A DNA stretch of 60,683 nt, from NCBI RefSeq assembly GCF_000241325.1, contig NZ_BAEI01000007.1, positions 1-60,683 on the forward strand, given 5' to 3'. Made by a program: the position numbers and the translations under genes. Shown piece by piece: positions 23,889-33,463 of this stretch. The notes beneath the pieces are model-generated. The model did not search any database and was not told the origin of the DNA. It worked only from the letters and a program-made list of their open reading frames with translations. The first letter of the stretch is position 1; every line of letters starts with the position of its first letter. The stretch is from Gordonia polyisoprenivorans NBRC 16320 = JCM 10675. GTDB taxonomy: Bacteria; Actinomycetota; Actinomycetes; Mycobacteriales; Mycobacteriaceae.

Positions 23889-24725
23889 TCAGCCGGGATC
23901 GACCCCCACCAATTGTGCCGACGCCGACCACAACCCGTCGATCAGTTGCTGGTCGTGAGCCTGACGGTTCTCGGGTCCCTTGGCTTTGTGCCGATGAAAG
24001 TACACCCCGTTGATGTCCGGGTCGGGGCCGCGGCGGGCCAACTCGATCAGCGGTTGCGCACCCTTGTCGGGCGTGATGGTCCCGATGTGGCGCAGCGGCG
24101 TGCGATACAGGAGTCCGACGACCGCCGAGTCACGACCGAAACTCGTCGCCGCGGGACCGGGATGTACTGCGGCGGAGACGATCCCGTCGTCACTCCAGCG
24201 TTGGGCGATGCCACGGGTGAACAGGATGTTCATCAGCTTCGCGGTGCCGTAACAGCGCAGGCCGATGGGGCGTCGGCGTCGGTGGTCCAGATCGGAGAGA
24301 TCGACGTGACCCGCCAGGTTGCCGACGCTGGCGGTGTTGACCACCAGGCAGGCGCCCGGCGCCGCCAGCCGATCGCGGAGCAGGTTGGTGAGCAGAAACG
24401 GTGCGAGATGGTTGATCTGGAAGTTGGGTTCGTGCCCGTCGGGCGTGGGGTGCCGTGGATCGAAGGTACCGCCGGCGTTGTTGAGCAATACGTCGATGTG
24501 GTCGGTGTGCTCGCGGATCCTCTCGGCGAGCCGGCGGACGTCGTCGAGTTCCGCATAGTCCGCGGTGAATCCCACCGCACCGGTGTCGGCGGTGACGGCG
24601 TCGAGTTTGTCGGCGGAGCGTCCGACGAGGATCAGGTCGACCTCGGGTGCCGCGAGGGTTCGGGCGGTGACCGCCCCGATGCCGTCACTGGCACCGGTGA
24701 TCACGATGGTTGTGCGCGGACTCAT
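23889..24725 (-). CDS. Short-chain dehydrogenase/reductase
   Basis: A 278-residue classical/extended SDR: NAD(P)-binding TGASDGIG (about 10-17), LLNNAGG strand, catalytic Ser in VVNTAS, and Y-x3-K in CYGTAKL. Resembles retinol-dehydrogenase/WW-oxidoreductase-like bacterial SDRs with a long C-terminal tail. Substrate unknown. It is 39 bp upstream of the PPOX gene on the same strand and may be co-transcribed with it. Confidence 0.82.
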   Translation of the reverse strand: MSPRTTIVITGASDGIGAVTARTLAAPEVDLILVGRSADKLDAVTADTGAVGFTADYAELDDVRRLAERIREHTDHIDVLLNNAGGTFDPRHPTPDGHEPNFQINHLAPFLLTNLLRDRLAAPGACLVVNTASVGNLAGHVDLSDLDHRRRRPIGLRCYGTAKLMNILFTRGIAQRWSDDGIVSAAVHPGPAATSFGRDSAVVGLLYRTPLRHIGTITPDKGAQPLIELARRGPDPDINGVYFHRHKAKGPENRQAHDQQLIDGLWSASAQLVGVDPG

Positions 24726-24773
24726 GGTGGGGCAATCACTTTCGGTGATGAGGATGCCGGATACGGGAGGCGG

Positions 24774-25235
24774 TCAGCGCGGAGCGTCGCATGCCGGTGC
24801 GGGCGCATCCTCGAACAAGGGCTTGCCCAGGGGGATCAGGTAGAGCACGTCGAGCACCACCGGTTCGGTACCGAGGTTTCGACCGATGTGAGTATTCACT
24901 TGTCCTGCAGGCTCTTTGATGATGTCGCCGGTGTGGTAGACGACGGGTGCGCAATCGGCGCCCGGGTGGGTGAGCGTGCCGGCCCGCACCAAACCGATCA
25001 GTTCTCCGTCGTGATAGTGCCAGCCGGTGCTGCCACCGGGCGCGATGGTGATCTCCCGGACCGCCACATGTACCCCGCGCGGCACGAACGGCAGCAGGCC
25101 GGCGGGTATGTCACCTTCGGCCAGGGTCACCGCCGTGACCCCGGTCGACGGCGTCGCGTGCGCTGCTGCGGGCGTCATCGCCCCGAGCGTGGCGAACGCG
25201 GCGAGGACGACCAGGACGCGCGTGAGTGACCTCAT
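24774..25235 (-). CDS. Exported cupin-domain protein
   Basis: A 153-residue protein with a cleavable signal peptide (MRSLTRVLVVLAAFATLG, Ala-rich cleavage near residue 25) and one cupin fold: metal-ligand motif 1 GWHYHDGE and motif 2 around GDIIKEPAGQVNTHIGRN. ATG 25235 is used since it gives the complete signal peptide; the open frame extends to 25319 without signal-like sequence. Two histidines and a glutamate for a metal are present, so enzymatic or binding roles are both possible. Confidence 0.72.
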   Translation of the reverse strand: MRSLTRVLVVLAAFATLGAMTPAAAHATPSTGVTAVTLAEGDIPAGLLPFVPRGVHVAVREITIAPGGSTGWHYHDGELIGLVRAGTLTHPGADCAPVVYHTGDIIKEPAGQVNTHIGRNLGTEPVVLDVLYLIPLGKPLFEDAPAPACDAPR

Positions 25236-25372
25236 GTACGGACCGTACCCGGACACAATCGGCAGCGGGAGCGATTGACGGGGCCGATGCGCGACCACCG
25301 GCCCTGTCCTCGTACGCACCGGTGCCTACCATCGCTGGAGAAGCGACCATCACCGCCCAACGGAGGACCACG

Positions 25373-26380
25373 ATGCCGAGCACGCCCGAGAACTTCACCG
25401 CCCTGCTGGCCACCGAGGCCGACGGGGAGATCTCCCTCGACCGAACCACGTTGTCCGCGAAAGATCTTCCCGACGGCGAGGTGACGATCGCCGTGCACTA
25501 CTCGGGCGTCAACTACAAGGACGCGCTCGCGGTGACCCCGCGCGGCGGGGTGGTCCGCACGTATCCGATCGTCCCGGGGATCGACGTCGCCGGGGAGGTC
25601 GTGGCCTCCGATCACCCCGATTTCGCCCCCGGTGATCGGGTCGTCGCGCACGGCGGACCGATCGGCACCGAGGCCAGCGGCGGTTACGCCGACTATGCGC
25701 GCGTACCCGCCGCGCAGGTGGTTGCGCTGCGGTCACTGAGCACCCGCGAGGCCGCCGCCATCGGGACCGCGGGCTTCACCGCGGCGATGAGCGTCGCCGC
25801 GCTGCTCGATCACGGTGTGCGCCCGGACGACGGACCGGTGCTCGTCACCGGCGCCTCCGGCGGTGTCGGCGCGGTGAGCGTCGATCTTCTCGCCGGGGCC
25901 GGCTTCACCGTCACCGCGTCGAGCGGCAAACCCGACGCCGCACCCCTGTTGCGCGAACTCGGGGCCACCGAGGTCATCGGACGGCTCGTCGACGAGGAGA
26001 CGAAGATCCGGCCGCTCGGCAAGTCGGTGTGGGCAGGTGCGGTCGACTGCGTCGGCGGCAAGACCCTGGCGTACGTCCTGAGCACCATGAACCACAGTGG
26101 CGCGGTCGCCGCGAGCGGCCTCACCGGCGGTGCGGACCTGCCGACCACGGTGATGCCGTTCATCCTCCGCGGGGTCGCACTACTCGGAATCGACTCGGTG
26201 CTCATCGGCGCGGAGCTGCGCCGGTCGATCTGGTCACGCATCGAAAGCGATTTGCGCCCATCGCATCTCGACCGCGTCATCAGCGAGATCGGTCTCGACG
26301 ACCTGCCCGCGGCGCTCGAGCAGATCAAGGCCGGCAAGCTCACCGGCCGCACCGTCGTGCGGGTCCTCGGCGACGACTGA
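25373..26380 (+). CDS. MDR-family quinone oxidoreductase / acryloyl-CoA reductase-like (AcuI/YhdH)
   Basis: A 335-residue zinc-less medium-chain reductase of the YhdH/AcuI type, NADPH-dependent: VHYSGVNYKDALAVT, PIVPGIDVAGEVV, GDRVVAHGG, then the cofactor motif LVTGASGGVGAVSVDLL and a C-terminal TGRTVVRV ending. AcuI members reduce acryloyl-CoA to propionyl-CoA. ATG 25373 follows GGAGG by 6 nt. The stop codon lies inside an exact 16-bp tandem duplication (26374-26405). Confidence 0.85.
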   Translation: MPSTPENFTALLATEADGEISLDRTTLSAKDLPDGEVTIAVHYSGVNYKDALAVTPRGGVVRTYPIVPGIDVAGEVVASDHPDFAPGDRVVAHGGPIGTEASGGYADYARVPAAQVVALRSLSTREAAAIGTAGFTAAMSVAALLDHGVRPDDGPVLVTGASGGVGAVSVDLLAGAGFTVTASSGKPDAAPLLRELGATEVIGRLVDEETKIRPLGKSVWAGAVDCVGGKTLAYVLSTMNHSGAVAASGLTGGADLPTTVMPFILRGVALLGIDSVLIGAELRRSIWSRIESDLRPSHLDRVISEIGLDDLPAALEQIKAGKLTGRTVVRVLGDD

Positions 26381-26405
26381 CACCGGCGGCGACTGACACC
26401 GGCGG
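26374..26405. repeat. Exact 16-bp tandem duplication across a stop codon
   Basis: CGACTGACACCGGCGG occurs twice head-to-tail. The first copy contains the stop codon of the AcuI-like gene, so the second copy repeats the last codon pair and stop; it looks like a recent slippage duplication without coding effect. Confidence 0.8.
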
Positions 26406-26417
26406 CGAAAGCCCGCG

Positions 26418-27500
26418 TCACGGGGGCGGGGTACCCGCCAGATCCACGCTCTCGACGCGCGCCCCACCCAGCGCTTTCGCCCGATACATCGCCTCGTCCG
26501 CGGCGGCCAGTAGACGCCAGGCGGTCGAGGCGTCCATCTCCTGCGGTGCCCGGATAGACACGGACGCCACCCCGATGCTGAGGCCGACCGGCGCGATCCC
26601 GGGAACCGTGACGCGCACCGGCATGAGTGCTGTCGTCGCATCCAGTTCGTATGCGGCGTCGAGGGCGAGGTACACTGCGAACTCCTCACCGCCGTTACGC
26701 GCGACGGTCCCGGCATCTCCGACGGCCTCGACGAGCGCCTGCGCCACGGCTACCAGCACTCGGTCACCGGTATCGTGGCCGTACTCGTCGTTGACCGACT
26801 TGAAGTAGTCGACGTCGATGACCATCGCGCCGAGGACGCCACGGGGCTGCGTCCGGGACACGGATTCGACGTATCGGTCGAGGCCACGGCGGTTGGCAAT
26901 GCGGGTCAGTGCGTCGACCTCCGACAGTCGGGCGCGACGCCGTTGGGAGGCCCACACGATCTGGATGGTCATCGGTAGGCCGAGTACACCGGCGATCACC
27001 ACGTCGGTGCGGGCGATGACGGTCGGCCAGTTCATGCCGTCGCGCACCGAGAGCGCCGCCATCAGCAAGATGAACCCGAGGACGAAGACAACGTGGATGC
27101 GCATCCACGAACGCGGCAGATAGAACGTGAAGAACGCCCCGGTCACGGCAAACAGGACACACCCCACCAGCGCCTCACCCGGATCGGCGAAAGTGATCAA
27201 CACCGATGCGGTCCCGACGTCCGCCCAGATCCCGAAGGCTCGTGCGGCCACGCCGTGTGTCATGACGTCGCTGACAAACCAGACCATCGCCACGACGGCA
27301 TCGGCGACGATGCACGCGATGACCCATGTACGTGCGAGGTCCCCGACCGGCCCGCGCGTCGGATCGAGCAGCGTCACCGCCGCCACCACCGCGAAGTTCA
27401 GCGTCGACAAACCCACCGTCGTGCGCGTGATCCTCTGGAGTGTGGAACTCACCGTCTCCCCGTCGGCCTGATGATGGGCTAGACGATAGCGAACCACCAA
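26418..27500 (-). CDS. Membrane diguanylate cyclase (GGDEF)
   Basis: About 360 residues: six membrane helices in the first 190 residues followed by a GGDEF domain that makes cyclic di-GMP. The substrate helix VDALTRIANRRGLDRY, the metal-binding IDVDYFKSVNDEYGHDTGDRVL, and the signature as GGEEF (RNGGEEFAVYL) are intact, so it should be active. No obvious I-site RxxD just before the signature. GTG 27452 with GGGGAG just upstream is an alternative start. Monocistronic; no effector gene is nearby. Confidence 0.85.
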   Translation of the reverse strand: MVVRYRLAHHQADGETVSSTLQRITRTTVGLSTLNFAVVAAVTLLDPTRGPVGDLARTWVIACIVADAVVAMVWFVSDVMTHGVAARAFGIWADVGTASVLITFADPGEALVGCVLFAVTGAFFTFYLPRSWMRIHVVFVLGFILLMAALSVRDGMNWPTVIARTDVVIAGVLGLPMTIQIVWASQRRRARLSEVDALTRIANRRGLDRYVESVSRTQPRGVLGAMVIDVDYFKSVNDEYGHDTGDRVLVAVAQALVEAVGDAGTVARNGGEEFAVYLALDAAYELDATTALMPVRVTVPGIAPVGLSIGVASVSIRAPQEMDASTAWRLLAAADEAMYRAKALGGARVESVDLAGTPPP

Positions 27501-27542
27501 TGTGCGGACGTATAGACGACTTTATTCACAGCGTGAGGACCG

Positions 27543-28403
27543 TCACGGGGTGGCTGTGGAGTACCTGTGCGATGTCCGCAGAGGTTGATCCCGTTCTCGC
27601 GCGGCCCGTCCGACGCGTCGTGACGAGAGGACGCCGGCAAGACGTCCGACGATGTACATCGCGGCACAGATCGCGGTGACGAAGAACCCGATCGGCCAAT
27701 CGGTCTGCACCGACAAGGCGATGGCGGCCCACACCGCACCGACCGACAGCACCACCGAGACCGCGATCGACCGACCCGGGCTGCGGGTGAAGCACCGGGC
27801 CGTCGCCGCCGGACCCACGAGCAGGGCGAACATCAGCAGAGCACCGACGATCGGCACACTCATCGTGGTCGCGCATGCCAGCACCAGCGCGATGGCCATC
27901 GAGGTGTACCGGGTGTCGACGCCGTGACCGGCCGCCATGTCGGGTAGCACCGAGGCGAGCAGCAGCGGCCGATACACGACGGCCACCGTCAGCACACACA
28001 GCGCACCGAGAACCACCATCGGGACAATGGCGATCGTCGACACTCCGAGGATCTGCCCGAACAGCAGGGCATACACCTGCGACGAGTACTGGTCGCCGCG
28101 GCTGAGGAAGAACTCACCGAGACCCAACATGAGCACGAGGCCCAGCGCCGTCGCCACGTCACGTCGGGCGCGCGCCCCCAGCGCGGAGATCGTCATCGCA
28201 CCGGCGGTGGCGGCGACACCCAGACCGAGAAGGGGATTGGCGCCCACCAAGACCGCGGCCGCGGCGCCGGCGAAGGCACCGTGCGGAACGGCATGCGCCA
28301 GAAACGAATCCCCGCGCAGGACGACGAAGAACCCCACCACACCCGCGATGATCCCGACCAGGGTACCGGCGATCCAGGCATTGATCAGAAACGGCTCGAA
28401 CAT
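27543..28403 (-). CDS. Metal ABC transporter permease 2 (ZnuB/MntB-type)
   Basis: A 286-residue ABC-3 family permease with about eight helices: GVVGFFVVLRGDSFLAHAVPHGAFAG near the start is the family signature, and helix-rich SIAVSVVLSVGAVWAAIAL near the end, with a basic C-terminal tail of about 30 residues. It forms the channel with the permease upstream. ATG 28403 overlaps that gene's stop (ATGA). Confidence 0.87.
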   Translation of the reverse strand: MFEPFLINAWIAGTLVGIIAGVVGFFVVLRGDSFLAHAVPHGAFAGAAAAVLVGANPLLGLGVAATAGAMTISALGARARRDVATALGLVLMLGLGEFFLSRGDQYSSQVYALLFGQILGVSTIAIVPMVVLGALCVLTVAVVYRPLLLASVLPDMAAGHGVDTRYTSMAIALVLACATTMSVPIVGALLMFALLVGPAATARCFTRSPGRSIAVSVVLSVGAVWAAIALSVQTDWPIGFFVTAICAAMYIVGRLAGVLSSRRVGRAARERDQPLRTSHRYSTATP

Positions 28404-29296
28404 CAGCTCGGCACCGGTATTGCGATGGTGACGTGGCGTCGGCGGCCGGCCGACAGCACGCGCGCGAGGAGATAGGCGAGGAACACCAGTGTCACGATGC
28501 AGAAGCTGACCGGCCAATTGCCGTGCGTACCAGCCCAATAGTGGCTCTCATAGGAGAGCAGACAGCCCAGCCAGGTGGCGGCCACGCCGAGAACGACCGA
28601 GAGCAGGATCGCGGTGGAGAACCGCCGGGTCACCAAAAGCGCGGTGGCCGGTGGCCCGATGAGCAGCGCGGTGGACAGGATGACGCCGATCGTCAGCGAC
28701 GACAACTCCACCGCCAGGGCCAAGGCGATCAGGAAGGCGCAGCCGGACAACCGAACTCGCACGCCGGCGGCGGTGGCGAGGTCATGGTCGACGAGGTCGA
28801 GTTGCAGCCACCGGTACATGGCTGCCACCAGGGCGAGTGCGACGAGGCCGAGGGCGACGACGACCGGCACCAGTGCCCGATCGATGACGAACAGCGATCC
28901 GAACAGCACCGACACCGTGGCGTCGTGTGACGCACCGGAACCATTGGTGGTCGCCAGATACAACAGCAGCGAGGTCAGGCCCAGACCGAGCCCGAGGATC
29001 ACCCCGGTGGCCACGTCACGACCCTGGATGCGGCGAATCCCGATGACCTCCATCAGGAGTGCCGCGAGCACGCCGGCCCCCACGAATCCCCACAGCTGGC
29101 TGATACCGAGGAGGAACGACGCCGAACCGCCGACGGCGCCGAGGTCGGCGAGCGCGTGACCGGCGAAGGACTGCCCGCGCACGACGGTGAAGACGCCCAC
29201 GACGGCGGCGACCGCGGCGACGAAGCCACCCACCAGCAGTGCGGTCTGGACCGATTCGGTGACGAAGAATCCGGTGAGCCACTCGTCGCTACTCAT
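28403..29296 (-). CDS. Metal ABC transporter permease 1 (ZnuB/MntB-type)
   Basis: A 297-residue ABC-3 family permease: VVGVFTVVRGQSFAGHALADLGAVGGS signature, then alternating helices up to residue 290. Two different permease genes in one operon suggest a heterodimeric channel, as in some manganese/zinc importers of actinobacteria. It follows the ATPase gene by 7 bp. Confidence 0.87.
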   Translation of the reverse strand: MSSDEWLTGFFVTESVQTALLVGGFVAAVAAVVGVFTVVRGQSFAGHALADLGAVGGSASFLLGISQLWGFVGAGVLAALLMEVIGIRRIQGRDVATGVILGLGLGLTSLLLYLATTNGSGASHDATVSVLFGSLFVIDRALVPVVVALGLVALALVAAMYRWLQLDLVDHDLATAAGVRVRLSGCAFLIALALAVELSSLTIGVILSTALLIGPPATALLVTRRFSTAILLSVVLGVAATWLGCLLSYESHYWAGTHGNWPVSFCIVTLVFLAYLLARVLSAGRRRHVTIAIPVPS

Positions 29297-29303
29297 GCGG
29301 CCC

Positions 29304-30107
29304 CTAGACCCCGAGCTCGTCGGGTGCGACGAGCCCGGGCGAGGACATCCGATCGTCGGCGAGCACGAGGACTCGCCCGTCGGTGCGGATGACGCGGATG
29401 GGCCGTCCGTAGAGTCCGCTGAGCACCTCGGTGGTGATCACCTCGCCGGGGCGGCCGTCGACGGCCTTGCCGCCGGCGAGGTAGACGACGCGATCCATCA
29501 CCGGCAGGAGCACATTGATGTCGTGGGCGGTCATGACGATGCTGACCCCCGTGGTGCGGCGCAGGGTGTCGAGGAGGTCGACGATGTCCGAGGCGCTGCC
29601 GGGGTCGAGGCCCGCCAACGGTTCGTCGAGGAGTAACAGTTGCGGTTTCCGGATCAACGCGTGCGCGAGCAGGACGCGTTGCTGTTGTCCCCCGGAGAGC
29701 TCGCCGATGCGCTTGTCGGCGAAAGCCTGCGCGTCCACCGCCTCGAGCGCCTCGTCGACGACGGGCCGTAACCTTCTGCGCCGCAGCGGTATACCGAGTC
29801 GTCCGCCGTCGATGCCGAGGGCCACGATGTCGCGGGCACGCAGCGGGGTGTCGGCATCGACGCCGACCTTCTGCGGGAGGTACCCGATTCCGCCGCGCGA
29901 GGGCCGATGCACCTGCCCGGAGTTCGGCCGAAGCACTCCGAGCAGCACGCGCAGCAGCGTCGTCTTCCCGGCACCGTTGGCGCCGATCAGTCCCACGAAC
30001 TCTCCCGGCGCCACCTCGACGGAGACGTCGTCGAGCACCGGTTGGCCGCCAAGGCTCACCCGGATGTTGTGCGCGGCGAGAACGATCGAGTCCGCGGGAC
30101 CTCCCAC
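29304..30107 (-). CDS. Metal ABC transporter ATP-binding protein
   Basis: A 267-residue ABC ATPase: Walker A GANGAGKTTLL (about 42-52), Q loop GYLPQKVG, signature LSGGQQQRV, Walker B LLLLDEPLAGLD, H-loop MTAHD. It is the motor of the Zn/Mn-type importer. The GTG start lies 4 bp after the binding-protein stop; no separate promoter is seen. Confidence 0.9.
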   Translation of the reverse strand: MGGPADSIVLAAHNIRVSLGGQPVLDDVSVEVAPGEFVGLIGANGAGKTTLLRVLLGVLRPNSGQVHRPSRGGIGYLPQKVGVDADTPLRARDIVALGIDGGRLGIPLRRRRLRPVVDEALEAVDAQAFADKRIGELSGGQQQRVLLAHALIRKPQLLLLDEPLAGLDPGSASDIVDLLDTLRRTTGVSIVMTAHDINVLLPVMDRVVYLAGGKAVDGRPGEVITTEVLSGLYGRPIRVIRTDGRVLVLADDRMSSPGLVAPDELGV

Positions 30108-30111
30108 CTGC

Positions 30112-31032
30112 TCAGAGTTTCTCGGTCGAGGTGCCGTCGGTGACGGCCTTGGACATGGCGTCGAGTTCGGCGGTCATCCAGCGCTGGTAGGTGTAGCCGG
30201 TGGGCATCGTCTCGTACACGCCGACCACCGGGATGCCGTGTGACTTGGACAGCGCCAGGTACTTGCTGGTGGTGTCGTCTGTGACCTGCTGGTTGTAGAG
30301 GAAGACCTTGACCTGCTTGCCGTTCAGCAGCGAGTCCTGCAGCGTCGAGTCCTGGGGCGACGGATCGGTGTCGTTCATGATCGCCGCCTGCAGCGTCCAG
30401 GGGGTCTTGATATCGGTGCCTGCCGCCTGCAACAAGTAGTCGGCGACCGGCTCGGTGACGGCAACCGGTGTCGCGGGATGGGTCTTGGCAAAGCTCGCCA
30501 GCGCGGTCAGCCAGGGCTGCAGCGAGGCGGTGAACGCCGCCGCGTTCTTCTCGAACTCGTCCTTGTGGGCGGGTTGCAGCGTGCCGAGATCATCGGCGAT
30601 GGCCTTGGCCACCGCGGGCATCGTCTTGGGGTCGTACCACAGGTGCGGATTGGGGGTGGAGTCGGGCAGTCCGAGCACTTGTTGGGCCACAACGACTTTA
30701 CGCCCGTTGACCGGAGACGCCTGCTCGAGCTTGGACATGAAGTCGTCGTAGCCGAGCCCGTTCTGTACGACCAGGGTGGCGTCGCGGAGCTCTTTGGCCA
30801 CCGACGGGCTCGCCTCGTAGGTGTGCGGGTCGGTGTTGGGATCGCTCATGATCGCCGAGACCGATACGTAGTGCCCGCCGACCTGCGAGAGCACATCGGC
30901 GTACTCGTTCTCCGCCGCCACGGCGTGGATCGTCGAGTCGTCGGTCCCGCTCGACGAACTCGAACATCCTGCGATACCGATCACCACCGCCGCGGCAGCC
31001 ACCGCCGCCACCGCCATTCTGCTGATGCGCAC
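30112..31032 (-). CDS. Metal ABC transporter substrate-binding lipoprotein (Zn/Mn type)
   Basis: About 306 residues with a lipoprotein signal peptide ([18 protein letters not shown], lipobox IAGC) and TroA-like fold. Likely metal ligands: His in DPHTYE, His in NPHLWYDP, Glu in VTEPVADYL, and an acidic residue in the C-lobe near [15 protein letters not shown]. Zn and Mn binders differ in the third and fourth ligands; these residues do not settle it. GTG 31032 is used; a TTG at 31074 extends the frame. First gene of a four-gene importer; the promoter should lie in the region upstream. Confidence 0.85.
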   Translation of the reverse strand: MRISRMAVAAVAAAAVVIGIAGCSSSSSGTDDSTIHAVAAENEYADVLSQVGGHYVSVSAIMSDPNTDPHTYEASPSVAKELRDATLVVQNGLGYDDFMSKLEQASPVNGRKVVVAQQVLGLPDSTPNPHLWYDPKTMPAVAKAIADDLGTLQPAHKDEFEKNAAAFTASLQPWLTALASFAKTHPATPVAVTEPVADYLLQAAGTDIKTPWTLQAAIMNDTDPSPQDSTLQDSLLNGKQVKVFLYNQQVTDDTTSKYLALSKSHGIPVVGVYETMPTGYTYQRWMTAELDAMSKAVTDGTSTEKL

Positions 31033-31448
31033 TCTCGATCCGTCCCGGGCTTCACGCCCTACTGGCAACGACAACCATTAACACGAGGAGGGTACGACGC
31101 GAACCGAGCGGCAGCTACCCCGTCGGGCGATTTGCGAAGAAGATCGTCTATCGGGCGATAAGTACCAGATGCGCTGGCGCGCATGAATTTTCACCGGGGA
31201 TTCGGACCCGGGCCGGGGCTCGGCGGGCGGTCGTCGTCGATCCAGACGGCCTTAGGGACGCCATAGTGCCTCCCATCGTCTGCGCAATCACCGCATCATG
31301 GGCGATTACGGCTTTTCCGGTGGCGTGCGCTGCGAGTATGCGAGCGCGGCCATATGTGGAGCACAATGGATGGTGCAGGCAATCGATCAGAGCCGCGCCA
31401 CTCCCCCGACATCCCCCGGGTTGCGGCGTGCGCTCGGGAAGGACACCC
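31033..31448. other. Non-coding divergent promoter region with a small palindrome
   Basis: About 0.4 kb between the metal importer (minus) and the alcohol dehydrogenase (plus). No gene-like reading frame is seen. The palindrome TATCGGGCGATA (31149-31160; 5-bp arms, 2-nt centre) lies about 117 bp upstream of the binding-protein start and could bind a metalloregulator, but no Zur or MntR consensus is recognised. SD GGAAGGA for the dehydrogenase is at the right end. Confidence 0.35.
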
Positions 31449-32498
31449 GTGACGACAACCGTCAACGCCTACATCGCCACCGCACCCGACCAGCCGCTGT
31501 CGAAGACCACCATCGAACGTCGGGACCTCGCGCCGCGCGACGTCCTCATCGACATCGCCTACGCGGGCATCTGCCACTCCGACATCCACACCGCCCGCAA
31601 CGAATGGGGCGGCACCACCTACCCGGTGGTGCCCGGCCACGAGATCACCGGCACCGTCTCCGCGGTCGGTTCCGAGGTCACCCGGCACAAGGTCGGCGAC
31701 CGCGTCGGCGTCGGCTGCTTCGTCCAGTCCTGCGGCGAGTGCGGCCCCTGCAAGGACGGCGACGAGCAGTACTGCGTGAAAGGTGCTGTGGGAACCTACA
31801 ACTCCACCACCTACGAGGGCGAATTCACCCACGGCGGCTATTCACAGCAGGTCGTGGTGACCGAGGACTTCGTGCTGCGGATTCCCGACGGCCTGGAGCT
31901 GGACGTCGCCACTCCCCTTCTGTGTGCGGGCATCACGCTGTACTCGCCGTTGAAGCATTGGGGCGCCGGGCCGGGCAAGAAGGTCGCCATCATCGGCATG
32001 GGCGGGCTCGGGCACGTGGGCGTCAAGATCGCCCACGCCCTCGGCGCCGAGGTGACCGTGCTCAGCCAGTCGATGCGAAAAGAGGAGGACGGCAAGCGGT
32101 TCGGTGCAGATCACTATTACGCGACCAGTGACGAGTCGACCTTCCGCACGCTGCGCAACGAGTTCGATCTGATCCTGAACACGGTGTCGGTGAACCTCGA
32201 CCTCAACCAGTACCTCTCGTTGCTCGCGGTCAACGGCACCTTCGTCGAACTCGGACTGCCCGAACATCCCCTGCAGCTCAAGGCATTCCCGCTGCTGAAC
32301 AATCGGCGCTCGCTGGCCGGGTCGATGGTCGGCGGGATCGCCCCGACCCAGGAGATGCTCGACTTCTGCGCCGAGCACGGCATCGGCGCAGAGATCGAGA
32401 CGATCAGCGCCGACGGGATCAACGAGGCATACGATCGCGTCGTCGACAGCGACGTGCGCTACCGCTTCGTCATCGACGCGGCGACCTTGGCCGACTGA
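31449..32498 (+). CDS. Zinc-dependent NAD(P) alcohol dehydrogenase (YahK/AdhC type)
   Basis: A 349-residue medium-chain dehydrogenase: catalytic-zinc Cys in [17 protein letters not shown], the four-cysteine structural zinc loop [15 protein letters not shown], and the cofactor site [13 protein letters not shown]. Matches the YahK/cinnamyl-alcohol-type group that reduces aldehydes with NADPH. GTG 31449 is preceded by GGAAGGA at 5 nt. A perfect 18-bp hairpin follows its stop, so it is a single-gene unit. Confidence 0.88.
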   Translation: MTTTVNAYIATAPDQPLSKTTIERRDLAPRDVLIDIAYAGICHSDIHTARNEWGGTTYPVVPGHEITGTVSAVGSEVTRHKVGDRVGVGCFVQSCGECGPCKDGDEQYCVKGAVGTYNSTTYEGEFTHGGYSQQVVVTEDFVLRIPDGLELDVATPLLCAGITLYSPLKHWGAGPGKKVAIIGMGGLGHVGVKIAHALGAEVTVLSQSMRKEEDGKRFGADHYYATSDESTFRTLRNEFDLILNTVSVNLDLNQYLSLLAVNGTFVELGLPEHPLQLKAFPLLNNRRSLAGSMVGGIAPTQEMLDFCAEHGIGAEIETISADGINEAYDRVVDSDVRYRFVIDAATLAD

Positions 32499-32527
32499 TC
32501 TGCCGCATCGCGACCGCGTAAGGGAAA

Positions 32528-32567
32528 CAACTGCGGGGCACCGGTTCACACCGGTGCCCCGCAGTTG
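32528..32567. terminator. Bidirectional hairpin terminator
   Basis: Perfect 18-bp inverted repeat with a 4-nt TCAC loop (arms 32528-32545 and 32550-32567, left arm starting CAACTGCGGGG). It lies between the convergent alcohol dehydrogenase and glutathione peroxidase genes and probably ends both transcripts. Confidence 0.85.
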
Positions 32568-32601
32568 TCGTACCAGGAATTCTTGTTCGGTGCGCCGCCG
32601 G

Positions 32602-33078
32602 TCAGAGTACTTTGTCGATGTCGTCGGTGAGCTTCTCCGGCTTGACCGTCGGCGCGAACCGCGCCACCACCGCACCCGACTTGTCGACGAGGAATTTGGT
32701 GAAATTCCATTTGACCCGGCTGCCCAGGATTCCCGACTTCTGTTGGCGCAGCCACTGATACAGCGGATGGGCGTCGTCGCCGTTGACGTCGACCTTGGCG
32801 AACATCGGGAAGGTCACGTCGTAGGTCAACGAGCAGAAGTTCTTGATTTCGTCCTCGTCACCGGGCTCCTGGTGGGCGAACTGGTCACACGGGAATCCGA
32901 GGACCACCAGCCCCTGGTCGGCGTACTCGCGGTGCAACTTCTCCAGACCCTGGTACTGCGGGGTGAATCCGCATTTGGATGCGGTGTTCACGATGAGCAG
33001 CGGATGGCCGCGATAAGTGCTCAGATCGACGGGATTGCCATCGATATCGGTGGCGGTGAAGTCGTAGGCAGTGGTCAC
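32602..33078 (-). CDS. Glutathione-peroxidase-family peroxidase
   Basis: A 158-residue thioredoxin-fold peroxidase: peroxidatic Cys in TASKCGFTPQY (about 36), second Cys in GFPCDQF (about 64), Gln in the tetrad, and WNFTKFLVD with the conserved Trp and Asn. Members in bacteria lacking glutathione generally use thioredoxin; that fits a mycothiol-using actinobacterium. It reduces hydrogen or lipid peroxides in the cytosol. Single-gene unit between two hairpins. Confidence 0.9.
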   Translation of the reverse strand: MTTAYDFTATDIDGNPVDLSTYRGHPLLIVNTASKCGFTPQYQGLEKLHREYADQGLVVLGFPCDQFAHQEPGDEDEIKNFCSLTYDVTFPMFAKVDVNGDDAHPLYQWLRQQKSGILGSRVKWNFTKFLVDKSGAVVARFAPTVKPEKLTDDIDKVL

Positions 33079-33141
33079 GAGATCCCCCGGGGTCGTATGT
33101 CGGTGACGTCACATCGAGCGTACGCCCGCCGGTTCATACGG

Positions 33142-33185
33142 CGATGGCGGTGGCGACACCGTTGTCGGTGACGCCACCGCCATCG
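33142..33185. terminator. GC-rich hairpin, probable terminator
   Basis: Perfect 14-bp arms (33142-33155, CGATGGCGGTGGCG; and 33172-33185) with an inner 5-bp extension and a TTGT loop. It sits after the small acidic-protein gene and before the peroxidase start, both on the minus strand. Confidence 0.7.
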
Positions 33186-33217
33186 ATTACCGCGTCGGCG
33201 ACACGAGCTCCGTGCGC

Positions 33218-33397
33218 TCAGCGCGAACCGGGCGTGCGCTGCTCACCCGGAGTCGGCCCCTCCTCCGTGTCGGGACCGTCATCGTGGGGCGTGTACGGAT
33301 ACTCGTCGACGCCGGAGTCGTCGGTGACCTCGACGGTCTGTTCCACCCAGTCGGCCTCGTCGGCCTTCGGAATCGGTTCTTGCGCGGGCATGTTCAT
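33218..33397 (-). CDS. Small acidic protein of unknown function
   Basis: A 59-residue hydrophilic protein with 18 acidic residues (EADWVEQTVEVTDDSG, DDGPDTEEGP) and no cysteines or hydrophobic stretches. The ATG at 33397 has AGGAGG 5 nt upstream, a strong sign of real translation; the GTG at 33400 is the only extension. It lies 67 bp downstream of the Hsp20 gene on the same strand and may share its heat-shock transcript, ended by the hairpin at 33142-33185. Confidence 0.6.
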   Translation of the reverse strand: MNMPAQEPIPKADEADWVEQTVEVTDDSGVDEYPYTPHDDGPDTEEGPTPGEQRTPGSR

Positions 33398-33463
33398 CAC
33401 AACCTCCTGCGTTGTCCTCGGTTCCCCGGCCGGCCATGGGTTGCCTCGGCCCGACCGGTTGTC

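Noticed and set aside
31266..31448. Long N-terminal extension of the alcohol dehydrogenase
   Set aside because: The added residues lack family similarity and the GTG at 31449 has a good GGAAGGA site at the right distance.
33140..33190. Riboswitch or small RNA
   Set aside because: A simple hairpin between two minus-strand genes is better explained as a terminator; no aptamer pattern was seen.
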